DNA from: Opitutus sp. GAS368
Lineage (GTDB): Bacteria; Verrucomicrobiota; Verrucomicrobiia; Opitutales; Opitutaceae
DNA length: 45,999 nt
Direction: 5' to 3'
Assembly: GCA_945903465.1 (NCBI GenBank)
Contig: CAMDOF010000046.1
Location: forward strand, 1 to 45,999
The notes beneath the pieces were generated by a model, which was not told where the DNA came from, searched no databases, and saw nothing but the letters and a program-made list of their open reading frames with translations. Positions 24,653 to 33,809 of the stretch are shown here, piece by piece; positions within the stretch are counted from its first letter, which is position 1, and each line of letters starts with the position of its first letter. A program made the translations under genes and the position numbers.

Positions 24653-25978
24653 TCAACGCCTGGCGGGCGGGCTATTCTCCGCGAAGCGGTAGAGGTTGTG
24701 CTCGGTTCTGATGATCAGGGCGTTTTCGCAGACAGCGTAGGAGGCCAAGGTGCGTTCTTCGAGTGCATTCGTGGCTAATTTGGCAAAGGTGCGGCTGGCC
24801 GCGATGACCGAGCCGACGCCGGTTTCGCTTTGAAAATAAATGCGGCCGGCGGCCGCGAGCGGAGATGCTGAGTAGTTGCCTTCGATCTTTTCCTGCCAGT
24901 GCAGCGTGCCCGTCCGCGCATCCCAGCAAGTGGCGATTCCCGCGTCGTTGACGGCGTAGAGTTCATCGCCGACGACGATGACCGACGGGGTTAACGGCGC
25001 GCCTTTGGTGGTACGCCACACGATATGCGTGTCGGTGACATCCCCCAGACCGTCGACGCGGATGGCGAGGAGATCGGCGCGGTTGTAGCCAGTCGCGATG
25101 AAGAGCAGACCGTGGGCGAAGACGGGCCGCGGAATGACCGAGTAACCGGCTCCGTAACGCACCCGCCAGATCTCGTGACCATCGAGGGGGTCGAGGGCCG
25201 AGATGGCCCCACTCCCCGGGCTGATGATTTGCGCTCGACCATCAACGGTAATGAGCAACGGCGTGCAGAAGGAGAATTTTTGCTTCACCTCCATCGCGCG
25301 ATTAAACTTCCAGCGGATTTCACCCGTTTTTTTATCGAGGGCGGCGACGAGGGGATCTTTTGAGCCATCGGCACTGAAAATAAGTTTGTCCTCGACGATG
25401 ATGGGCGCACTCCCGTTGCCATGCACGGCTTCGTAGCTCAGGCTTTGTTGGCGCCAGATAATTTTTCCGGAGCGGTCGAGGCAAGCGGTGCCGTGGTGCC
25501 CGAAGTGGGCGAAAATGAAATCGCCCTCGACGATAGGAGACGGGCTGGCTTGAGAGTTTTTTTGATGGATCGGCTGCGCTTGAGTTTCGGCGGAAGTGAA
25601 CACCTCCTTCGTCCAAAGCTCCGCTCCGTTGTTGCTATCGAGGCAAATGACTTGCAAGGAAGGCCGATTCTCGGAGCCAGCCACCGCGGTGGTCAGAAAT
25701 ATTTGGCCCCGGCTGATCGCGGGTGATGACCAGCCCACACCGGGTAGTGGTGTTTTCCAAACGACATTTTTTCCGGGGGACCACTCAAGAGGGAGCTGCG
25801 TGGTGGTTGCGTGGCCCTGGCCAGTGGGGCCACGAAACTCGGGCCAATCGGCGGAGGTGGCGTGGGTGGTCGGCACAGGGACCGCGTTGGCCGCGTTGAC
25901 GGAGTCCCGCGGTGCGCTCGTGAGTGCGGCGATTGCAAGGACTAGAAAGCGGCAGAGGGGAGAGGGAGCTATGAGCAT
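24653..25978 (-). CDS. Exported PQQ-like beta-propeller protein (copy 2)
   Basis: This 441-residue paralogue of its neighbours has a signal peptide (about 1-30), then D-W-P-E-F-R-G-P-T-G-Q-G. Propeller motifs include I-C-L-D-S-N-N-G-A-E-L-W, A-A-L-D-K-K-T-G-E-I-R-W and T-C-W-D-A-R-T-G-T-L-H-W, each closing a blade. It has no membrane segment after the signal and is predicted to be periplasmic or extracellular. The ligand is unknown. It lies 177 bp downstream of the antiporter and 40 bp upstream of copy 1. Confidence 0.87.
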   Translation of the reverse strand: MLIAPSPLCRFLVLAIAALTSAPRDSVNAANAVPVPTTHATSADWPEFRGPTGQGHATTTQLPLEWSPGKNVVWKTPLPGVGWSSPAISRGQIFLTTAVAGSENRPSLQVICLDSNNGAELWTKEVFTSAETQAQPIHQKNSQASPSPIVEGDFIFAHFGHHGTACLDRSGKIIWRQQSLSYEAVHGNGSAPIIVEDKLIFSADGSKDPLVAALDKKTGEIRWKFNRAMEVKQKFSFCTPLLITVDGRAQIISPGSGAISALDPLDGHEIWRVRYGAGYSVIPRPVFAHGLLFIATGYNRADLLAIRVDGLGDVTDTHIVWRTTKGAPLTPSVIVVGDELYAVNDAGIATCWDARTGTLHWQEKIEGNYSASPLAAAGRIYFQSETGVGSVIAASRTFAKLATNALEERTLASYAVCENALIIRTEHNLYRFAENSPPARR

Positions 25979-26155
25979 GGGGTCAGGAAATTCCTGAAAG
26001 TAGGTGGAAGGAGCCGAGTTGAGTGGAGGATGGCCGCGGCGGGCGCGAGGCGGGTGGGCAGGTTGACGGGATTCCGGGCGGCCGATGCGGAAGTGTGAGC
26101 ATGGACGATCGAGAGATGGGCGGGAAAGATGAGCGGCCGGGTTCTAGCGAAGGAC

Positions 26156-27421
26156 TCAGCGGGGACTAGGCTGGGGCAAGCTGGGTGCGGGATCGCCGGG
26201 GGCCTTCGTGAGAAGGTCGAAAAGGGGAGAGGCCATCAGTGTGGTGACCACCGCCATCACGACGAGGATCGCGAAGAGCGCGGGCGAGATGATGCCGCGT
26301 TGCAGGCCGATGTTGATGATGATTAATTCCATTAAACCACGCACATTCATCAGTGTGCCGATGCCGAGGGCTTCGCGGTTGGATACGCCCGTTGCGCGGG
26401 CGGCGAGCCAACACGCGATGCCCTTGCCCCCGATGGCCGCGGCGAGAACCAATCCCGCCATCAGCCAAAGGTAACCGGTATCGAGGAGTCCCATTTGCGT
26501 ATTGAGGCCGGAGTAGGTGAAGAAAAGCGGGAGGAGCAGCGCGACCGTGAGGGGTTGGATCCGCTCGACCAGGGCGTTGGTGACGAGGCCGCGGGGCATC
26601 GCCACGCCCATGACAAAGGCGCCGAACACACCGTGCAAGCCAATGACCTCGGTAAACCAAGCGCCCAGCGCCAGCAGGCTCAGGCAGACGACAAATTCAA
26701 AGTCTGACAACTGACCGCGGGCGGTCACGGCGACGGCGCGTTTAGCGAGAAGCGGCCGGAGAATAAGCAGCGTGACCGCGACGTAGGCCAGTCCTCCACC
26801 GATGTTGAGGAGAGCGTGGCTGGCGTTCCCATCGAGGCGGGCTAACACGACGGCGAGCAGGCACCATGCGGCCGCATCATTAATGGCACCGGCGCCGAGC
26901 GAGACGGCCCCGATGGCCGTGCCGGTGAGGCGCTTAAACTGGATGATGCGCGCCAGCATGGGAAAGGCGGTGATGCACATCGAAGCACCGAGAAAAAGCA
27001 TGGCGTCCATCAGCGACGTTGTCTTCGGAAAAAGCGAGGTGTGGTTGAAAAATAGCCACGCCAGCGCACCGCCCAAAATGAAAGGTGCGACCATGCCCGC
27101 GATCGAGACGGCCGCTGCGCTCCGCAGGCGCTCGCGGACGATGTCGATGCGGAATTCCAACCCAACGACAAACATATACGCGGCGAGGCCGAGTTGAGAA
27201 ACGGGGAAGAGCACCCGCATCGATTCGGCGGGAAAAACCTGCGCATAGGCCCAAGGCCAGCACAGGCCGAGCAAGGAGGGGCCGAGCAAGACGCCCGCGA
27301 GCATTTCTGCCACCACTTCGGGTTGACCGCAACGTCGACCGAGCAGGCCGATGCCTTGGCAAACAATGAGAATGGTGGCGATCTGAAAGAAAAAATGAGC
27401 CGTCAACTGCAGGTTCGTCAT
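26156..27421 (-). CDS. Cation:proton antiporter, CPA2 type
   Basis: The 421-residue protein has about twelve or thirteen helices of the Na_H_Exchanger fold. The G-Q-P-E-V-V-A-E-M-L-A-G-V-L-L-G-P block (about 31-48) and the V-G-L-E-F-R block are typical of Kef/NapA-like CPA2 antiporters. The ion-binding helix reads G-A-G-A-I-N-D-A-A-A-W, so the usual Asp-Asp is Asn-Asp here. There is no C-terminal TrkA-N regulatory domain, unlike KefB/KefC. It exchanges a monovalent cation for protons across the inner membrane; which cation cannot be told. It lies between two PQQ-like propeller genes on the same strand, 65 bp after copy 3. Confidence 0.88.
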   Translation of the reverse strand: MTNLQLTAHFFFQIATILIVCQGIGLLGRRCGQPEVVAEMLAGVLLGPSLLGLCWPWAYAQVFPAESMRVLFPVSQLGLAAYMFVVGLEFRIDIVRERLRSAAAVSIAGMVAPFILGGALAWLFFNHTSLFPKTTSLMDAMLFLGASMCITAFPMLARIIQFKRLTGTAIGAVSLGAGAINDAAAWCLLAVVLARLDGNASHALLNIGGGLAYVAVTLLILRPLLAKRAVAVTARGQLSDFEFVVCLSLLALGAWFTEVIGLHGVFGAFVMGVAMPRGLVTNALVERIQPLTVALLLPLFFTYSGLNTQMGLLDTGYLWLMAGLVLAAAIGGKGIACWLAARATGVSNREALGIGTLMNVRGLMELIIINIGLQRGIISPALFAILVVMAVVTTLMASPLFDLLTKAPGDPAPSLPQPSPR

Positions 27422-27486
27422 CCGCGAAAGAGATGAGCGATCTTAGTCAAAGCAAGAATCGGCGTGATTTCGGCGCAGACTTCGCG

Positions 27487-28887
27487 TCATTTCTTCAGGC
27501 AATAAAGATGGGTGCCGGTGCGCATGATGATTTCGCCATCGACAAACGCCGGTGTGCTGAGGGTATAGCTGCCATCGAGCGTGTTTTTCCCCAGCAGCTT
27601 GAAGGTGGCGCCAGCCTGAATAACCGCGGTCTCGGTCGTCTCACTCGTCACATAAATTTTTCCATCGGCCAATGTCGGCGAGCCACTCGTCCGCCCGATC
27701 CCGGTGCTCTCGGGCCCGTAAATGCGTTCGCCGGTCGCGGCCTTGACGCAGGTAATCGCACCTTGGTCGTCAACCATGTAGAGCCGCTCGCCATCGCTCA
27801 CGGGGGTGGGTACATCCGGCGAGCCTTTCTCGGTCCATTTCCAAGCGAGTTGACTTGTGGTAATGTCGCCTGTGCCGCCGGCTTTGAATGCGATAAACGG
27901 AGTAACGCGGGAGGGTGCGAAGATCATCCCGTCACGGACGAGGGGTGAAGCGATGACGCGGAAATTTTTTGATTTCGTGGGGTTGAGACCGCCGCCGCGC
28001 CAAAGTTCCCGGCCGGTCTCGGGATCATGGCCAGTCACGTAATCGGAGCCGCCGACGACCACTTGTTTTTTCCCAGCCACCTCGAGCAGGGCAGGGGTGG
28101 AATAGGCATCGGGACTTTCGTGCTCGGCATCGGTGGGGCGCTCGACGTGCCAGAGTTTGCGGCCGTCGTTGGCGTTAAGCGCAAAAAGGTAGCAGGGCTC
28201 GTCCGTGTAAAGACCTTGGAGCATTTGAAAGATCAATTTATCGCCCACCAGCAAAGGCGATGATCCATAGCCAAATTGAATGCCGATTTTTCCGAAATTT
28301 TTGGGGATATCGAAGGTCCACTTGGGGTGACCATCAAAATCGAAGCACGCCACCACGCCGTTGCCCGAGACGACCCACACATGTTTGCCATCCGTGACCG
28401 GGGTGGGCGACGTCATGTTATGTTTCATCTTCAGATCGTTGCCCCGGTCGTACTGGCGGCGCCAGATTTCCTGACCGGTGGCGCGATCGAGACACAACAG
28501 GAGCAACTCCTGGCCGCCGGGGCCGCGCCCGCCGGCTGGCTTCGGTCGCGCCTTTTTGCCAGGTACGGCGGGGACTGGGGCCGGCGGCGTCGCCGCGACC
28601 TCGTCTTTGGAAGGGGTATTGAGGAAGATCCGCTCGCCCCAGACCGTAGGCGAAGAGCCGCTCCACGCGGGCATCTCCTGCTTCCATTTAACATTTTGAC
28701 TGAGGCTCCACGTCTCGGGGAGATTTTGGGTCGTTGTGGTGGTCCCATCGCCGAGGGGCCCGCGCCAATTCGGCCAATTCGCCGCGAGGGCCGAGGACGC
28801 CGCGAGGCCAGCGAGCACGAGGACAGCGCGGGTGGCTTTGGGGAGCAAAAAATCAATCCGATGAGTGGATGCGGGGTACGGCTTCAT
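27487..28887 (-). CDS. Exported PQQ-like beta-propeller protein (copy 3)
   Basis: This is a 466-residue paralogue of the two propellers downstream. The signal peptide (about 1-35, ending S-A-L-A-A) is followed by N-W-P-N-W-R-G-P-L-G-D-G. Propeller blades contain L-C-L-D-R-A-T-G-Q-E-I-W, A-C-F-D-F-D-G-H-P-K-W and T-C-V-K-A-A-T-G-E-R-I. It has an insertion rich in Ala, Pro and Gly (about 95-125), which the other two lack. It is probably the promoter-proximal gene of the minus-strand series, with its promoter in the repeat-bearing region 28888-29496. Ligand and function are unknown. Confidence 0.87.
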   Translation of the reverse strand: MKPYPASTHRIDFLLPKATRAVLVLAGLAASSALAANWPNWRGPLGDGTTTTTQNLPETWSLSQNVKWKQEMPAWSGSSPTVWGERIFLNTPSKDEVAATPPAPVPAVPGKKARPKPAGGRGPGGQELLLLCLDRATGQEIWRRQYDRGNDLKMKHNMTSPTPVTDGKHVWVVSGNGVVACFDFDGHPKWTFDIPKNFGKIGIQFGYGSSPLLVGDKLIFQMLQGLYTDEPCYLFALNANDGRKLWHVERPTDAEHESPDAYSTPALLEVAGKKQVVVGGSDYVTGHDPETGRELWRGGGLNPTKSKNFRVIASPLVRDGMIFAPSRVTPFIAFKAGGTGDITTSQLAWKWTEKGSPDVPTPVSDGERLYMVDDQGAITCVKAATGERIYGPESTGIGRTSGSPTLADGKIYVTSETTETAVIQAGATFKLLGKNTLDGSYTLSTPAFVDGEIIMRTGTHLYCLKK

Positions 28888-29496
28888 GGTACGTTACTAA
28901 AAAGGGAAGGTGAGGGGGCAGGGATTAAAGTGCGGATACGCGAAGAGGGTGTGCGCGAGAAGCGACCGGAAAATAGAGCAACTGGGCGGGAGGATGTCGA
29001 GAATCGAGACCGTCTTTCTGCAGCGCGCAGCGGTGGGCGCACGCTGGACGCGATCCGCGGGCAATTGTCGCGGCGTTTGTGCGGGCCGCGCGCGCGGTCG
29101 GTGGCGTGCGGTTCTGCCGTGTCCACAGGCTACCACTGTGCGGGCCGCGCGCGCGGTCCGTGGGTTGACGTGATCGCGGAGCTGACCGTGGTCTGGTGCG
29201 GGCCGCGCGCGCGGTCGGTGGTGCCGCGTTACACCCGCACGGGGTGCCTCCTCGATGCGGCACAGGGCAGGGGAGGACCAACGGGGTTGGACCGACGTGG
29301 CTCGACCATTACGAGGCCCCCAGGTTACCAACTCGCTCCGCGGTGCTCGGCATCGCGGTCAAGCCAGATGCGCGGATCTGCGATCCGTTTTTTTACCTGA
29401 AGTATTCTCCGGTCTTGCAGGAGGCGGCTGGCTGGTTAGGCGTTAACAGCTTGTGCCAACCGTTTGGGTTTTATTTTGCGGCTTTTTTTAGTCCCT
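28888..29496. other. Divergent intergenic region with GC-rich repeats
   Basis: This 609-bp region lies between the divergent propeller gene and the RND adaptor gene and must contain both promoters. It holds three near-palindromic repeats (29079-29221). Long open frames here read through the repeats and run antisense to the propeller gene, and they lack family features. The final 100 bp (29395-29490) are less GC-rich and probably carry the RND promoter. No regulator gene or operator could be identified. Confidence 0.6.
29079..29221. repeat. Three 26-bp GC-rich near-palindromes, 58-59 bp apart
   Basis: Copies lie at 29079-29104, 29138-29163 and 29196-29221. Each reads gtgcgggccgcgcgcgcggt followed by CSGTGG. 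The core GGGCCGCGCGCGCGGTCC is an almost perfect palindrome, so each copy can form a stable hairpin on either strand. The sequences between copies are 33 and 32 bp and unrelated to one another. Confidence 0.88.
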
Positions 29497-30648
29497 ATGT
29501 ATTTTCCGATTTCCTTCGTAATCACCACGGTAGTGGTTGGTCTGCTAGCGGCTTGTCAGCCCGCAGCGCCGGCTGGCCCCGCCCCATCCGCTCCACCAGT
29601 CCCGGTGCAAACCGCCGTCGCTCGTCAACGGAATGTTCCGCGGATAATTGAATCGATCGGCACGGTCCAGCCGTTGCGGGCTGTCTCGGTCAAATCACAA
29701 GTCGATGGGATGATCGCGCAGATCCATTTTAAAGAGGGCGATGAGGTAAAGGTGGGGGCTTTGCTCGTATCGCTGGATCGTCGGCCCTTCGAAAATTCCT
29801 TGCGGATGGCGCACGCCGATTTGGCGAATGTGGCGGCGGAGGCGACCAAGGCATTAGCCGACGTTTCCCGGTATCAGCGACTCGATCAGCAGGAGGCGAT
29901 TTCCAAGGAGCAATTCGCCCTGCTGAATACAAAGGCTGAAACCACCAAGGCGCTGGTCCAGGCGAAAGAGGCCGCCGTCGCCAACGCGGAGCTCTTGCTC
30001 GGTTACACGCGTATCATCGCCCCCATTAACGGCCGCACGGGGCAGCTCATTTTACACGAAGGCGCCCTCGTGAAGGCCAACGATGTCAACCAGTCGATTG
30101 TCACGCTCAATCAGCTTACACCCATCTCTACGGCCTTTGCGGTTCCCGAAAGTGCCTTGGGAGCGATTCGAGCGGCGCTGCTCGACGAACAGGCGGCCGT
30201 CACGGTCACGGATCGCGTCTCGGGACTTTCTCGGACCGATGGTAAATTGAGTTTTTTCGACAACGCGGTCGACGCAACGACCGGCACCATTCTGTTGAAG
30301 GCGGTCTTTCCGAACTCCGACCACGTGCTCTGGCCGGGGCAGTTTGTGCAGGTAAGCACTCAAGTTGGCGTCGATCTGGCCGCGATTGTCGTGCCCGCGA
30401 CCGCCGTGCAGACCAGCCAGAACGGCTCGATGGTCTACGTGGTGGGCCCCGATCAAAAAGTGGAACTTCGCCCGGTAAAAATTAAACGGTCCGCGGGCGA
30501 CGAATTAATCTTGGCGGAGGGCCTGCGGACCGGCGAGGTGGTCGTCATCGATGGCCATCTGCGCCTCGTGCCCGGGGCCAAGGTTGAGATCAAGATTCTT
30601 GCGGCCATGGGCGAAGCCGCAACCCCAGCCGGAGCGCCGCGCCCATGA
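29497..30648 (+). CDS. RND efflux periplasmic adaptor (membrane fusion lipoprotein)
   Basis: Numbering is from ATG 29497 (383 aa). This start is chosen over TTG 29464 because it gives a short lipoprotein signal ending L-L-A-A-C (C20). The protein follows the MdtA/AcrA plan: a beta-strand region, the lipoyl half-motif V-S-V-K-S-Q-V-D-G-M-I, an alpha-hairpin coiled coil (about 95-165), the second lipoyl half-motif I-I-A-P-I-N-G-R-T-G, then the beta-barrel and membrane-proximal domains. It links the inner-membrane pump to an outer-membrane channel. Its stop overlaps the pump start in ATGA. No TolC-like gene is in the window. Confidence 0.93.
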   Translation: MYFPISFVITTVVVGLLAACQPAAPAGPAPSAPPVPVQTAVARQRNVPRIIESIGTVQPLRAVSVKSQVDGMIAQIHFKEGDEVKVGALLVSLDRRPFENSLRMAHADLANVAAEATKALADVSRYQRLDQQEAISKEQFALLNTKAETTKALVQAKEAAVANAELLLGYTRIIAPINGRTGQLILHEGALVKANDVNQSIVTLNQLTPISTAFAVPESALGAIRAALLDEQAAVTVTDRVSGLSRTDGKLSFFDNAVDATTGTILLKAVFPNSDHVLWPGQFVQVSTQVGVDLAAIVVPATAVQTSQNGSMVYVVGPDQKVELRPVKIKRSAGDELILAEGLRTGEVVVIDGHLRLVPGAKVEIKILAAMGEAATPAGAPRP

Positions 30649-33600
30649 ACATCTCCGCTGCGTGTATCCGGCGGCCCGTCATGACCACGCTGCTGACGCT
30701 GGCTTTGTGTGTCTTCGGCGCGATGGCGTATCGTTATTTACCGGTCAGCGACCTGCCGAATATCGATTTTCCAACCATCGTAGTGACGGCCAATCTGCCC
30801 GGCGCCACTCCGGAAACGATGGCCTCCGCCGTCGCGACACCACTCGAACAACAGTTCTCGACGATCGCGGGGATCGATTCGATGACCTCGAGCAGTTCTC
30901 TCGGCGCCACGGCCATCACGTTACAGTTTGCCCTCGAGCGAAACATCGACGCTGCTGCCCAAGACGTCCAGTCCGCGCTCGCGGCGGTGCAACGCCGGCT
31001 GCCCAACGACATGCCGGCACCCCCTTCATTTCGCAAAACAAACCCCGCCGACCAACCGATTCTCTTCATGTCGGTCGTGTCGCCGTCGTTGCCACTTTCG
31101 GTCGTGCACGAGTTTGCGGAGACCCGCATCGCCCAGCGAATTTCCACGCTCCCAGGCGTCGCCCTCGTGCAGGTTTACGGCGCTCAAAAATATGCGTTGC
31201 GCGTCCAACTCGACCCGCGGGCGCTCGCCAGTCGCGGCATCACCCTCGATGAAGTGCGCACCGCCCTCGCCACCCATAACGTTAATCTGCCCACGGGTGC
31301 ACTCGACGGCGATCAGCAAACGGTCACCGTCGTCGCTTCCGGTCAACTTACCCACAGCGCCGATTTCAATCAGCTCGTCGTTGCTTATCGCAACCAAGCA
31401 CCGGTGCGTCTCGGAGAGCTCGCCAAGGTCATTGATAACGTGCAGGAAAATCGTGTCGGTTACTGGTTTTATAGCGGGCGGAAGGGCGACCAGGGAACGC
31501 GGGCGATCGGCCTCGGCGTGCAACGTCAGCCGGGCACGAACACCATCGAAGTCGTCCGTCGCGTCCGCGAACTTTTGCCAAGCCTCCGTCAGCAATTGCC
31601 GGCTTCCGTGTCCATTGAGGTCCTTATGGATAAGTCGATTTCAGTGCGTGAGTCCGTCCACGATGTGCAGTTCACCCTCGTGCTGTCGGTCGCCTTGGTC
31701 GTGATGGTGATTTTTATTTTCCTGCGCTCGTTTACCGCGACCGTCATCCCATCCGTGGCGATCCCGATGGCGCTCTTGGGTTCGTTTATCGTGATGTATT
31801 TTTGCGGTTACACCTTGGATAATTTATCCCTGCTTGCTCTGACGCTTTCGGTGGGGTTTGTCGTCGACGACGCGATTGTGGTGCTCGAAAATATTGTGCG
31901 TTACATTGAGCAGGGTATGCCGGTGAGGGAGGCCGCCCTGAAGGGCGCGGGGGAGATCGGCTTCACGATCCTCTCGATGACGCTCTCGCTCGTGGCGGTT
32001 TTTATCCCGGTGCTCTTTATGGGAGGCATTCTCGGGCGCTTGCTGCACGAGTTTGCCGTCACTATCACGGCCTCAATTCTCGTTTCTGGAATCGTCTCGC
32101 TCACACTCACACCGATGTTGTGCAGCCGCTTTCTCAAACCGACTCACCGCGCTGACGCGCCTCCGCGCGGTCGACTCTACCAATTGAGTGAACGGGCTTT
32201 TGTCGGTTGGATCACCCTGTACGAGCGCTCCTTGCGGGTAGCGATGCGGCATCGGTTTTTCACGGTGAGCATCGCCGTCCTTATGATTGGTCTGACGTGG
32301 TGGGTCGGCCGGTCTTTGCCCACGGGTTTTCTCCCCTCCGACGACACGCGGCAGATTTTTGTTTTCACGGAGGGTGCGCAGGACGTGTCGTTCAGCGAGA
32401 TGGTCAAGCATCAGCAGGCGGCGGCGGCGATCGTCGCCCAGCATCCCTCGGTCGAGGCGTTTATGTCTGCGCTGGGTGGCGGGCCCACGGTTTCCACGAT
32501 GAATCAAGGCCGTATTTTTATGCGCTTGAAGCCGCGGGAAGAACGGCCGTCGGCGGCCGCGATCGTGCAAGATTTGCGGGTGAAGCTAGCGGCCGTGCCT
32601 GGGCTGCGGGCCTATCCGCAGATACTTCCGCCGATCCGCATTGGCGGATCGCTGACGAAGGCGCTCTACCAGTTTACGCTCTTCGGCACCGACTTGAATG
32701 ATCTCTACGCGGCCTCCCAAAAAATGGAGTCGAAAATGCGATTGATGGGAGGGCTGCAAGATGTGAATTCGGATTTGCAGATTTCGAATCCACAACTGCG
32801 GGTAGTGATCAAGCGCGACCGCGCCGCCGCTTTGGGCATTACTCCGCAACAGATTGAGGAGGCGCTTTACAGCGGGTATGGTTCGCGCCAAGTCTCCACG
32901 ATTTATACTCCGACGAATCAATATTTCGTCATCATGGAGATGGCCCCGGAATTTCAAAAAAATGCCGATGCCTTATCCCTGCTTTATTTACGTACGAAAA
33001 GCGGCAAGGCCGTGCCGCTCGACGCGGTGGCCGAGCTGAAACGCGAGGTGGGGCCGCTCACGGTCAACCACCTCGGGCAAGTCCCCGCGGTGACGATTTC
33101 ATTTAATTTACGGCCGAACTATTCCCTCGGCGAAGCGACCGCCGCCGTGAGCGAACTCGCGCGGCGGGAATTGCCCGCGACCATCAGCCACGCCTTCCAA
33201 GGAGCCGCGCAGGCGTTTACTTCATCCTTGCAGGGTTTGGCCCTGTTGCTCGTCATGGCTGTGCTGGTGATTTATATCGTGCTGGGGATTCTCTATGAGG
33301 ATTTTATTCATCCGCTCACCATTCTCTCCGGTCTGCCCGCTGCGAGTTTTGGCGCACTCTTTACGCTCTGGCTCTTTAAAGAGGAGCTCAACGTGATGGG
33401 TTATGTCGGCATCATTTTGTTGCTGGGGATTGTGAAAAAGAACGCGATTATCATGATCGATTTTGCACTCGCCGTACGAGCGGAGCGTGAGATCTCCGCC
33501 GAGCGGGCGATCGTTGAGGCGTGTCTCGTTCGTTTTCGGCCGATTATGATGACCACGTTTGCGGCGCTCGCCAGCGCGATCCCGATTGCTTTGGGCCTAG

Positions 33601-33809
33601 GGGCAGGGGCCGACTCCAGACGCCCCCTTGGGCTCGCCGTCGTTGGCGGGCTCGTCGTATCCCAGTTGCTCACACTGTATATTACCCCGGTGATCTACGT
33701 TTATCTTGATCGATTCACCGCGGCTTCCCGCCGTCAGAAGGCGGCGGCCCTTTCGGCTTCCCCGCTAGGTGCCACGAAATCCTCCCGCGATCCCGCTTTG
33801 GCGCGATAA
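30645..33809 (+). CDS. RND multidrug efflux pump, MdtB/MdtC-AcrB family
   Basis: This 1054-residue inner-membrane proton-driven transporter has the length of the HAE1 family. The N-terminus carries the R-R-P-V-M-T motif. The proton relay is present: D408 and D409 in G-F-V-V-D-D-A-I-V-V-L-E-N, and K931/K932 in the G-I-V-K-K-N-A-I-I-M-I-D-F helix. Two large periplasmic loops follow helices 1 and 7. The sequence resembles MdtB/MdtC more than metal-type CusA pumps, because the methionine/charged metal-relay pattern is absent. Substrates are unknown. It is translationally coupled to the adaptor. The extreme C-terminus is basic and poorly conserved. Confidence 0.95.
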   Translation: MNISAACIRRPVMTTLLTLALCVFGAMAYRYLPVSDLPNIDFPTIVVTANLPGATPETMASAVATPLEQQFSTIAGIDSMTSSSSLGATAITLQFALERNIDAAAQDVQSALAAVQRRLPNDMPAPPSFRKTNPADQPILFMSVVSPSLPLSVVHEFAETRIAQRISTLPGVALVQVYGAQKYALRVQLDPRALASRGITLDEVRTALATHNVNLPTGALDGDQQTVTVVASGQLTHSADFNQLVVAYRNQAPVRLGELAKVIDNVQENRVGYWFYSGRKGDQGTRAIGLGVQRQPGTNTIEVVRRVRELLPSLRQQLPASVSIEVLMDKSISVRESVHDVQFTLVLSVALVVMVIFIFLRSFTATVIPSVAIPMALLGSFIVMYFCGYTLDNLSLLALTLSVGFVVDDAIVVLENIVRYIEQGMPVREAALKGAGEIGFTILSMTLSLVAVFIPVLFMGGILGRLLHEFAVTITASILVSGIVSLTLTPMLCSRFLKPTHRADAPPRGRLYQLSERAFVGWITLYERSLRVAMRHRFFTVSIAVLMIGLTWWVGRSLPTGFLPSDDTRQIFVFTEGAQDVSFSEMVKHQQAAAAIVAQHPSVEAFMSALGGGPTVSTMNQGRIFMRLKPREERPSAAAIVQDLRVKLAAVPGLRAYPQILPPIRIGGSLTKALYQFTLFGTDLNDLYAASQKMESKMRLMGGLQDVNSDLQISNPQLRVVIKRDRAAALGITPQQIEEALYSGYGSRQVSTIYTPTNQYFVIMEMAPEFQKNADALSLLYLRTKSGKAVPLDAVAELKREVGPLTVNHLGQVPAVTISFNLRPNYSLGEATAAVSELARRELPATISHAFQGAAQAFTSSLQGLALLLVMAVLVIYIVLGILYEDFIHPLTILSGLPAASFGALFTLWLFKEELNVMGYVGIILLLGIVKKNAIIMIDFALAVRAEREISAERAIVEACLVRFRPIMMTTFAALASAIPIALGLGAGADSRRPLGLAVVGGLVVSQLLTLYITPVIYVYLDRFTAASRRQKAAALSASPLGATKSSRDPALAR

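Noticed and set aside
29079..29221. CRISPR array
   Set aside because: Only three units, each a GC palindrome that itself varies at one position, and no cas gene in the window. REP-like repeats explain it better.
28276..29400. 374-codon open frame on the plus strand
   Set aside because: The first half is antisense to a PQQ-like propeller gene and the second half translates the GC-rich repeats.
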